Assembly (NCBI RefSeq): GCF_004011885.1
Contig: NZ_SBEF01000027.1
Location: forward strand, 1 to 47,231
Direction: 5' to 3'
Source: Serratia microhaemolytica
Lineage (GTDB): Bacteria > Pseudomonadota > Gammaproteobacteria > Enterobacterales > Enterobacteriaceae
DNA length: 47,231 nucleotides
Part shown: one piece after another, positions 8,691 through 15,475 of the stretch
Position numbering within the stretch: position 1 is the stretch's first letter
Layout of the letters: the number at the start of each line of letters is the position of its first letter
Position numbers and translations under genes: made by a program
Notes under the pieces: model-generated
What the model was told of the DNA's origin: nothing
Seen by the model: only the letters and a program-made list of their open reading frames with translations
Databases searched by the model: none

Positions 8691-8773
8691 GTATTCAAAG
8701 GCATATGCTGCGCCCAGAAAAGCAATAGATGACAATTTAACATCAGCAGTTAAAATGGCATAAAGTGTGCTTG

Positions 8774-9754
8774 TTAAATATTGACATGAGAGCCGATTTT
8801 GATCGGTTGAAATTGATGTTGCAACAAGCCCGCATCATTTAACGCGCGTGCCAATTCTTGTGGCGGCTCGTCCAGCGCTTCGTCAGCCAATTCAAACACT
8901 CCCCAATGAATAGGGATCACTTTGGGTTGATTTAATTGCTGATACAATCGCACCGCTTGTTGAGGATCCATATGTTGTTCACGCATAAACCATCTTGGGG
9001 CATAGGCACCGATCGGCAGAGCTGCGAAATCAAAAGGCCCAAGGCGTGAACCTACCTCGGCTAAACGTTCGCTGTAACTGCTATCACCAGTGAAATAGAA
9101 ACGCAGCGCAGGATGGTGGATCACCCAACCACACCAGAGTGATTGATTGCGATCCCACGGGGTACGCATCGACCAGTGTTTGGCCGTGGTAGCATGGATC
9201 GTCATTGCATCGATCTGGTAGCTTTGCCACCAGTCAAGTTCGATCACACGTTTGGCTGGATAGCCACGGAACCAGCGTTTTAATCCCAGGGGCACGATAA
9301 ATATCACTTCACGCTGCTGGTGGGTCAGTTCACGAATGGTGTCCCGATCAAGGTGATCATAGTGATTGTGCGAGATTAACACCAGGTCGATAGGCGGCAG
9401 TTGTTTTACCTTGATCGGTGGTGGTGTTTTACGTATCGGGCCATAAAAGTTGACCGGAGAGGCGCGCGGTGACAGTACGGGATCGATCAGAATATATTTA
9501 CCGGCAAGGCGGAGCAGCAGCGAAGCATGACCGAGCCACCAGATTGCATCTTGATTTCCACTTAAATCAACAGGTTGCCACCAGTCCTGAATGAATTGTG
9601 CATAGCCATTTTGCGGCGGTGGCGGCAATGCCAATTTTTTGCGCTCTGCGCGCCAGCGTTGCAGATCCTGAAGTTGGTGCGCGACGGCTTCCGGATCACG
9701 GAAGCCAAATCGGGTATGGTGCGCTTTAGTGGCATCATAATATTTATTGACCAT
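8774..9754 (-). CDS. NAPE-PLD-like metallo-beta-lactamase-fold hydrolase
   Basis: This 326-aa cytoplasmic protein belongs to the N-acyl-phosphatidylethanolamine phospholipase D-like branch of the metallo-beta-lactamase superfamily, which includes enterobacterial RomA-like proteins. It shows WWLGHASLLLRLAG, ILIDPVLSPRASPV, the zinc motif SHNHYDHLD (HxHxDH), FTGDSSYSE and the late histidine in IPIHWGVFELADE. No signal peptide is evident. The substrate is not known. It starts 37 bases after the stop of the PgeF-family gene on the same strand, so the two are probably cotranscribed. Confidence 0.85.
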   Translation of the reverse strand: MVNKYYDATKAHHTRFGFRDPEAVAHQLQDLQRWRAERKKLALPPPPQNGYAQFIQDWWQPVDLSGNQDAIWWLGHASLLLRLAGKYILIDPVLSPRASPVNFYGPIRKTPPPIKVKQLPPIDLVLISHNHYDHLDRDTIRELTHQQREVIFIVPLGLKRWFRGYPAKRVIELDWWQSYQIDAMTIHATTAKHWSMRTPWDRNQSLWCGWVIHHPALRFYFTGDSSYSERLAEVGSRLGPFDFAALPIGAYAPRWFMREQHMDPQQAVRLYQQLNQPKVIPIHWGVFELADEALDEPPQELARALNDAGLLQHQFQPIKIGSHVNI

Positions 9755-9790
9755 AACTATTCATCTCTTTAGGTTGTTCCCTGTGCCAAG

Positions 9791-10504
9791 CTATCCGCTA
9801 ATGATAATACCTGAATGTTGATGACGCCCAGTGATAGTGGGATAAGTGGGGTCCTGCTCACGGCGTTGGCTGGTGCGGCGATAGCTGGTGTAGTTAAACT
9901 TGTCTAACGCGTTAGGGTCTGGATCCAGGCTACAAATGGTGCAACCACCAGCACGATCAACCGCATGGAAACCTAATGCACGCAGTTTGTGTTCAGCAAT
10001 CGCGGCCAAATCGAGCTGACGGTAGCTGGGGCTAATTACCGTAGCAGGGAAAGGTAGTGCCTGGGTAAAATCTGCGATCAGCGCTTCTGTAACCTGGTAG
10101 CAACAGGCGCGCGCCGCTGGGCCAATAGCAGCGATCCAGTTTTCAGTCTGATCCTGTTGGCAGATCTGTTCGGCCATTTGCTCCAGAATCCCAGCCAGTA
10201 AACCACGCCAGCCAGCATGAACCACACCGACCGCCTGACCATCTAGGCGACTGAACATCACGGGCAGGCAGTCAGCAGTTAATACACTAATTAAAATACC
10301 AGGGGTGCGGGTAAAGAAGCCATCAGCTTCACCACACTGTTGCATGGGCTGACGCACTTCAACAATCCGGGTGCCATGCACCTGTTTTTTTTCAGGCGAA
10401 GTATCGGAATAAGGTGCCAATAGCGGTGGTAACAGCGCACTTTTATCGCCAAAGCCATGGATAATTCCAGGGATGCGAGCAAGCAGTGAAGAGTGGTCGG
10501 GCAT
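9791..10504 (-). CDS. PgeF/YfiH-family (DUF152, 'laccase domain') protein
   Basis: This 237-aa protein belongs to the family of purine-nucleoside-phosphorylase-like, Cu/Zn-binding proteins. Members have been given polyphenol oxidase activity and, for E. coli PgeF (YfiH), a role in avoiding mis-crosslinked peptidoglycan. Conserved metal residues are visible in QVHGTRIVEV, LTADCLPVMF and GVVHAGWRGLLAGIL; a later CTIC and FNYTSYRR segment also fits the family. It differs considerably from E. coli YfiH and lies next to mntP rather than rluD, so it may be a second paralogue. I leave the symbol empty. The start is the second ATG at 10504 with GGAG 8 bases upstream; the first ATG (10516) overlaps that Shine-Dalgarno. 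Confidence 0.8.
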   Translation of the reverse strand: MPDHSSLLARIPGIIHGFGDKSALLPPLLAPYSDTSPEKKQVHGTRIVEVRQPMQQCGEADGFFTRTPGILISVLTADCLPVMFSRLDGQAVGVVHAGWRGLLAGILEQMAEQICQQDQTENWIAAIGPAARACCYQVTEALIADFTQALPFPATVISPSYRQLDLAAIAEHKLRALGFHAVDRAGGCTICSLDPDPNALDKFNYTSYRRTSQRREQDPTYPTITGRHQHSGIIISG

Positions 10505-10571
10505 AACAGTCTCCATTCTGTAGTATTAAGAGCAATCGCATAGCTCAGTTAACTCAGTATGCGGGAGTTTT

Positions 10572-10596
10572 ACCGCTATGATTTTATCATAGCGGT
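10572..10596. other. perfect 10-bp hairpin between mntP and the PgeF-family gene
   Basis: ACCGCTATGA (10572-10581), loop TTTTA, and TCATAGCGGT (10587-10596) form a perfect stem. Read on the minus strand it lies downstream of mntP and about 70 bases upstream of the next start. There is no T tract after the stem on either strand, so it may be a Rho-type or processing structure, or an operator, rather than a classical terminator. Confidence 0.5.
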
Positions 10597-10663
10597 GTTG
10601 CTTGCATTCTTAGATTTGGCTTGATTGTTAAATCAGGTCAGCCATTCTCTGTGGAGAACGGAT

Positions 10664-11239
10664 TTAAGCTAACAGCCCTAGATGGTCGAATAAAATATTT
10701 ATCCCGATGCCGATCAACACCACGCCACCTAACAGTTCAGCGCGTTTGCCAAGCAGTGGGCCAATATAGCGCCCTAACATAATGCCCAAGGTGGTCATTA
10801 TCATCGTTGCCAGACCGATCGCCATTGCAGTATGCATAATATTGACTTGAAGGAATGCTAAACCGACACCGACCGCCATGGCATCAAGACTGGTGGCAAT
10901 CGCAGTGGTCACCAGCAGCCAGAAACCGTGACGACGGATTTTCTGTTCTTCTTCTGCTTCCGGTTTATTTTTCAGTCCTTCGCTAATCATGCGTGCACCG
11001 AGGATAAACAGTAAGGTAAAAGCGATCCAGTGATCCCAATCCATAATATATTGGCTGGCCAGTAATCCAGCGCTCCAACCAATCAGCGGTGTGATCGCTT
11101 CAATAACACCAAAAATAACACCGGTACGCAGTGCTTCACGCAAGCGAGGTTGATGTAATGCGGCACCTTTACCAATTGAGGCAGCGAAGGCGTCCATGGA
11201 CATGCCAAAAGCCAGGATAACAGTAGCAGAAAGGTTCAT
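10664..11239 (-). CDS. mntP: manganese efflux pump MntP
   Basis: This 191-aa inner-membrane manganese exporter (E. coli MntP, 188 aa) has about six hydrophobic helices. Two repeated acidic motifs characterise the family: [15 protein letters not shown] near residue 12, and [15 protein letters not shown] near residue 115. It exports excess Mn(II) and protects iron enzymes under manganese stress. The start is ATG 11239; GAGG 11 bases upstream serves as ribosome binding site and directly abuts a helix of the upstream riboswitch. Its E. coli neighbours rlmA and yobD are absent; here the upstream gene is nudL. Confidence 0.95.
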   Translation of the reverse strand: MNLSATVILAFGMSMDAFAASIGKGAALHQPRLREALRTGVIFGVIEAITPLIGWSAGLLASQYIMDWDHWIAFTLLFILGARMISEGLKNKPEAEEEQKIRRHGFWLLVTTAIATSLDAMAVGVGLAFLQVNIMHTAMAIGLATMIMTTLGIMLGRYIGPLLGKRAELLGGVVLIGIGINILFDHLGLLA

Positions 11240-11250
11240 TTAGTGAATAG

Positions 11251-11422
11251 CCTCGGTTGGGTAGTTTCCATATACACGCAACCCACCCCCAACCATGCGA
11301 TGAGATTACGTGCCTATGGTCTCGCCAAGCTATCGGCCGCCCGCACCACGTTCAGTAGATAAACGAGTATGTTGATACGGGCGTTTCTTGCTTACGAACA
11401 GGCAAGAAACCGGCTACTCCCC
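11251..11422 (-). promoter_or_regulatory. manganese riboswitch (yybP-ykoY family) controlling mntP
   Basis: On the minus strand the leader begins GGGGAGTAGCC (11422-11412), the hallmark 5' strand of the yybP-ykoY aptamer. A perfect 9-bp hairpin arm follows (11402-11410 with 11383-11391), then CAACATACTC near 11370 and GGCGAGACCATAGG near 11320-11307. The likely expression platform is a 7-bp helix (11288-11294 with 11255-11261) that ends immediately before the mntP Shine-Dalgarno GAGG (11254-11251), which points to control of translation. The family binds Mn(II) and precedes mntP in E. coli. The 5' strand lies inside the 3' coding end of nudL. Confidence 0.88.
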
Positions 11423-12120
11423 AAATGACGGCGCAACAATACCATATTGTTATTAGGGTAACCAAATGAAAAATCATCACCGCCGCTAAACAAAAGCGTG
11501 CTGGCTGATGGCAATTGAGAGGCGCTACATCGGTTGCACGAGATCTTAAGTTGTTGTGCTAATCGATAGATGATGGCAGCAGTGAGTCCCCAAATTAACT
11601 GTTGTTGTTGCCAGAAAAAGTAGATACGTCGTTGCTGATTGCCTGCCGGGATATCTAACCGATGATAACGCGATAGCATCAGTGCTTGCTGTAGCGGAAT
11701 TTCAAATATTGTCGCCACTTCCTGTTGATTAGCGATCGGTTGAATATTGCTCGGTAATAAACCGACTATCGGTATGACGTGAATACCGCTATGGCTAGTG
11801 ATAGACGGCAATTGCCCAAGTATACGTACCTGTTCAGATGGAATGGCTACTTCTTCTGCTGCTTCACGCAATGCGGTGATAATTGGCGAACCATCCTGTG
11901 GATCCGCTTTTCCACCGGGAAAGGCGACCTGTCCAGCATGCTGGCGTAGAAAATCAGCGCGGCGGGTAAGCAATAGCGTCGGTGTAGGGCGGCAGATAAT
12001 TGGGATCAGCACCGCTGCGTGATGAGTCTGTACTGCAGGCGTCGCTTCCAGCGGTTGTAACAACTGAAAGCGGTGAATAAATGTGGCTAATGAGGATATT
12101 GACGGTTGCTGGTTGATCAA
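11392..12120 (-). CDS. nudL: Nudix CoA pyrophosphatase NudL with a C-terminal extension
   Basis: This 242-aa Nudix hydrolase of the NudL (YeaB) group is predicted to cleave CoA or acyl-CoA to phosphopantetheine and 3',5'-ADP. Visible motifs are LLLTRRADFLRQHAGQVAFPGG and the Nudix box region ending LREAAEEVAIP. It starts with TTG at 12120 and has AGGAG about 9 bases upstream; the TTG overlaps the pabB TGA (TTGA). E. coli NudL has about 192 residues and ends near the position of AQQLKIS here. The last ~48 residues (from CNRCSAS to FLACS) therefore look like readthrough into the former intergenic region. The final ten codons coincide with the mntP riboswitch 5' strand. Confidence 0.88.
   Translation of the reverse strand: MINQQPSISSLATFIHRFQLLQPLEATPAVQTHHAAVLIPIICRPTPTLLLTRRADFLRQHAGQVAFPGGKADPQDGSPIITALREAAEEVAIPSEQVRILGQLPSITSHSGIHVIPIVGLLPSNIQPIANQQEVATIFEIPLQQALMLSRYHRLDIPAGNQQRRIYFFWQQQQLIWGLTAAIIYRLAQQLKISCNRCSASQLPSASTLLFSGGDDFSFGYPNNNMVLLRRHLGSSRFLACS
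11435..11451. promoter_or_regulatory. 7-bp inverted repeat upstream of the mntP riboswitch
   Basis: AACAATA (11435-11441) and TATTGTT (11445-11451) form a perfect inverted repeat with a 3-base spacer. It sits inside nudL coding sequence, 13 bases before the aptamer, where the mntP promoter should be. It could be an operator (MntR is the expected regulator of mntP), but it does not clearly match the MntR sites I remember. Confidence 0.3.
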
Positions 12121-13484
12121 TGGGTTAACTCCTGGAGTTGTGCCAAGATACGACCGACCTTATCAAAAGTCTCCTGATATTCGGCCTGCTCCTCGCTGTC
12201 GGCGACAATCCCTCCGCCAGCGGCGCAGTAGAGTGTGTGCTGATCAGTAAATAGGGTGCGGATAGTGATGCTGCTGTCCATGGTACCGCAAAAGCTCAGA
12301 TAACCGATACTGCCACAGTAAGCACTGCGACGTTGTGGTTCTAGCTGTTCAATAATCTCCATTGCGCGTACTTTGGGTGCTCCAGTAATAGAGCCGCCAG
12401 GGAAACAGGCGCGTAACAGTTCACATGCACTGCGGTTGGCAGGTAATAGCGCGCTGACGGTGCTGACCAAGTGATGTACCGCTGCGAAAGGCTCGACGAC
12501 AAACAGTTCCGGCACTCGGACACTGCCGGGTTCTGCGACGCGACCAATGTCATTACGGAGTAGATCGACGATCATTAAATTCTCGGCGCGATTCTTTACT
12601 GAGCTGATCAACTTCTCTGCTTGTAGCGCATCTTGTTGTGGATCGGCTAAGCGTGGCAGGGTGCCTTTGATCGGTCGAGTCTGGATCCGTTGTTCGGCCA
12701 AGTGGAGAAAGCGTTCAGGTGAGAAGCTTAATACTGAATGTTCAGGCAGACGCAGAAAAGCAGAAAAAGGGGCGCGATTAGCTTGGCTGAGTTGGCAAAA
12801 TGCCTGCCACTCATCGCCTTGGTAACGGCAGGAAAAACGTTGAGCAAGATTAATTTGGTAGCAGTCACCAGCACGTAAGTAACGTTGGATTTGACGAAAT
12901 TTTTCTCCATACTCTGCGCGAGTCATGTTGGCCTGCCAATCGCTGGTTAAACGAAATGGTGTGCTTGGCTGTGGTTGTTGCTGTGTCAGCCATCGCCAAC
13001 GCTGCTCAAGATCACCGTGGCTGAGCAGCGTCAGTTTCTGTTGCTGATGATCGGCAATCAATGCCCAGTCATAAATGCCGATCGCCATTTCAGGCAGTGT
13101 GACATCCGCTTGTGCCAAGTTAGGCAGTGATTCGACTTGGCGTGCCAGATCATAGCCAAACAGTCCCAGCGCACCACCTTGAAATGGCAAATCAGGCTCT
13201 GGGCTTGCCTGTAGTCCAATCGCATCAAGTTGCTGTTGCAACAAAAGGAAGGCATCGGCAGTTGAGAGATGGCATTTTTGCTGTTGTCGGATCTCGGTAC
13301 AACCAGCGGTGGTCGTTAAAGTCACTCGTGGATCAGCAACCAGAATATCAAAGCGATTGTGTGTATGTTCAGCAAATCCGGAGTGTAACAGCATCGCCCA
13401 AGGTTGTTGTGCTAATGGAGCAAACAGTGTGAGCAGTGTGTGGCGATCATAAGGCAGAGATTTTAGCTTGGGTTTAGCACTCAT
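12117..13484 (-). CDS. pabB: aminodeoxychorismate synthase component I
   Basis: This 455-aa chorismate-utilising enzyme (E. coli PabB 453 aa), with the glutaminase PabA, converts chorismate to 4-amino-4-deoxychorismate for folate synthesis. The C-terminal chorismate-binding domain shows RAGDCYQINLAQRF, the active-site lysine in TRPIKGTLPR, VDLLRNDIGRV, FPGGSITGAPK and the end motif AAGGGIVADS. It is divergent from yoaH and overlaps nudL, the E. coli order yoaH-pabB-nudL. The start is ATG 13484. Confidence 0.96.
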   Translation of the reverse strand: MSAKPKLKSLPYDRHTLLTLFAPLAQQPWAMLLHSGFAEHTHNRFDILVADPRVTLTTTAGCTEIRQQQKCHLSTADAFLLLQQQLDAIGLQASPEPDLPFQGGALGLFGYDLARQVESLPNLAQADVTLPEMAIGIYDWALIADHQQQKLTLLSHGDLEQRWRWLTQQQPQPSTPFRLTSDWQANMTRAEYGEKFRQIQRYLRAGDCYQINLAQRFSCRYQGDEWQAFCQLSQANRAPFSAFLRLPEHSVLSFSPERFLHLAEQRIQTRPIKGTLPRLADPQQDALQAEKLISSVKNRAENLMIVDLLRNDIGRVAEPGSVRVPELFVVEPFAAVHHLVSTVSALLPANRSACELLRACFPGGSITGAPKVRAMEIIEQLEPQRRSAYCGSIGYLSFCGTMDSSITIRTLFTDQHTLYCAAGGGIVADSEEQAEYQETFDKVGRILAQLQELTH

Positions 13485-13645
13485 GGATTTTGATTAACCT
13501 GATTGATATCTAACGATACTGAAGATAAATAATTGTCGTTGATTATAACCCGCTTAGGCTGGATGAGGGAAAACAGTTGAGCGGTACTACCGTTTATGAC
13601 GACAACGGTTATACTGGGCGACCCCATTTAATTAACGAGTCATTT

Positions 13646-13864
13646 ATGTTTTCCAGGATGCCATCATTAACCCATCAGCAGCAACAGGAAGCGGTGGAAC
13701 AGATCCAGCAACTGATGCAGCAGGGATGGAGCAGTGCCGAAGCGATTGCCCATGTAGCAGAAGAGCTGCGAAAAAAACGCCGTATTGAATCGTTAAATCT
13801 GCCAGCGAGTGATGATTACAGCAATGATAGTGATGGCGGAGATGCTGGCGGCGGTGGTGATTAA
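13646..13864 (+). CDS. yoaH: YoaH family small protein (UPF0181)
   Basis: This 72-aa protein has the family core [20 protein letters not shown] followed by [17 protein letters not shown]. coli YoaH (59 aa) begins MFAGLPSLTHEQQQ, so ATG 13646 ([10 protein letters not shown]) is the correct start, not the longer TTG frame from 13577. The function is unknown. The C-terminal tail is longer than in E. coli and low-complexity ([17 protein letters not shown]). An extended -10 (GGTTATACT, TATACT at 13610-13615) lies upstream. It is divergent from pabB and convergent with purT; an imperfect ACGGCA/TGCCGT stem sits between the two stops. Confidence 0.9.
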   Translation: MFSRMPSLTHQQQQEAVEQIQQLMQQGWSSAEAIAHVAEELRKKRRIESLNLPASDDYSNDSDGGDAGGGGD

Positions 13865-13917
13865 CGATAGGTAACGGCAAAGTAGCAGATCAGCATCTCT
13901 GCCGTATTGTCTGACGA

Positions 13918-15096
13918 TCAGGCTAACACATCAACGGCCAGCGCGGCCTGTTTAGCGCTGGCGATCGCATGTTCAATCTGTGTGGCATAGGCGAGCGCTA
14001 CCCCAAGTCGGCGTTTGCCATCAATATCTGGTTTGGCAAATAACCGCACTTGTGTCTGTGCAGTCAGTGCGTTTTCCAGGCCAGTGAAACGCAGATCGTT
14101 GCTGTGTAGTTCGGGCAAGATCACCGCTGAGGCCGCAGGGCCGAACTGACGAATTGTGTTAATCGGTAAACCAAGAAAGGCACGGACGTGCAGAGCAAAT
14201 TCAGAGAGATCTTGTGAGATAAGCGTCACTAGCCCAGTGTCATGCGGACGAGGTGAGACTTCACTGAAAATCACTTCGTCACCACAGATGAACAGTTCGA
14301 CGCCAAACAGCCCATAACCACCTAATGCCGTCACTACTTTTTCAGCGATCGATTGTGCACGTTGTAGCGCCAGTGCAGACATTTGCTGCGGCTGCCAGGA
14401 CTCACGGTAATCCCCGTCCTCCTGACGGTGGCCAATCGGCGCACAGAAGTGTACGCCATCGATGGCATGGATAGTCAGTAGCGTGATCTCGAAATCGAAT
14501 GCCACTACGCCTTCAACAATCACCTTGCCTCCCCCTGCACGTCCCCCCTGCTGAGCATACAGCCAGGCATCCTTTAATTGTTGTGGTGTGCGAATAAAGC
14601 TCTGACCTTTACCGGACGAGCTCATCACCGGTTTGACAATACAGGGGTAACCTATTTCTGCCACAGCCTGTTGAAAACTCTCTTCACTGGTAGCGAAACG
14701 GTAGCGTGACGTGGGCAGTTGCAAAGTTTCAGCGGCAAGACGGCGGATACCTTCGCGATCCATCGTTAACTTTGTTGCTTTGGCACAAGGCACAACACGT
14801 TGCCCCTGTTGCTCTAGCGTAACTAGCATATCGGTGGCGATCGCTTCAATTTCCGGCACAATATAATCGGGTTGCTCTTGTTTCACTAACTGCTGCAACG
14901 CATCACCATCCAGCATATTGATCACATAACTGCGATGGGCAACATGCATCGCTGGCGCATCGGCATAACGATCTACTGCAATGACCTCTAGCCCCAAACG
15001 CTGGCATTCAATGGCAACTTCTTTACCTAACTCGCCGGAGCCGAGCAGCATGATACGGGTGGCGGATGGGCGTAGGGCTGTGCCGATAGTTAACAT
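13918..15096 (-). CDS. purT: formate-dependent phosphoribosylglycinamide formyltransferase 2
   Basis: This 392-aa ATP-grasp enzyme converts GAR to formyl-GAR with formate and ATP in purine synthesis. It has exactly the E. coli PurT length and closely similar blocks: [92 protein letters not shown]. The start is ATG 15096, giving [11 protein letters not shown] as in relatives; the longer open frame to 15183 overlaps the promoter and PurR box. Its 3' end is convergent with yoaH. Confidence 0.96.
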   Translation of the reverse strand: MLTIGTALRPSATRIMLLGSGELGKEVAIECQRLGLEVIAVDRYADAPAMHVAHRSYVINMLDGDALQQLVKQEQPDYIVPEIEAIATDMLVTLEQQGQRVVPCAKATKLTMDREGIRRLAAETLQLPTSRYRFATSEESFQQAVAEIGYPCIVKPVMSSSGKGQSFIRTPQQLKDAWLYAQQGGRAGGGKVIVEGVVAFDFEITLLTIHAIDGVHFCAPIGHRQEDGDYRESWQPQQMSALALQRAQSIAEKVVTALGGYGLFGVELFICGDEVIFSEVSPRPHDTGLVTLISQDLSEFALHVRAFLGLPINTIRQFGPAASAVILPELHSNDLRFTGLENALTAQTQVRLFAKPDIDGKRRLGVALAYATQIEHAIASAKQAALAVDVLA

Positions 15097-15155
15097 AGTC
15101 TGGTACCTGAAATGGATCGAAGTGGAAGAGTGGAAATAATCGAGCGGCAGTATAT

Positions 15156-15171
15156 ACGAAAACGATTGCTT
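15156..15171. promoter_or_regulatory. PurR-like operator upstream of purT
   Basis: ACGAAAACGATTGCTT agrees with the PurR consensus ACGCAAACGNTTGCGT at all but two or three positions. It lies 60-75 bases before the purT start, where a repressor could cover the promoter. E. coli purT is a member of the PurR regulon, which supports the assignment. Confidence 0.6.
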
Positions 15172-15475
15172 TCTTGTAGTCACTCAACATAACCAGCAAA
15201 TACCATGCGTCAGAACACCGTGGATGAGAGTGGTTTAACACAGCTTAAAGCATCTGTTATGTGCTTGCTTAAACACATGCTGGCTGCCTGGCACAGTCGC
15301 AGTTGCTTAAGATAGTTAACTGGCTTTGCGTTGCTTATCACAGCGTGATTGCAACATAAGTTGTTTAGCCCAGTCAGATTGCACACTGCTTTGCGATGAA
15401 CAAATTTACTGCTGGTGATGTTGTACCTGTACTTTAACATCGGTTGAAAATGGATCGCGCGGCAGGAGAACGAAA
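15172..15475. other. intergenic region between purT and comEC
   Basis: About 300 bases separate the divergent purT and comEC. Apart from the PurR-like box at its edge and AGGAG at 15464-15468 before comEC, I see no recognisable gene or structure. Confidence 0.4.
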
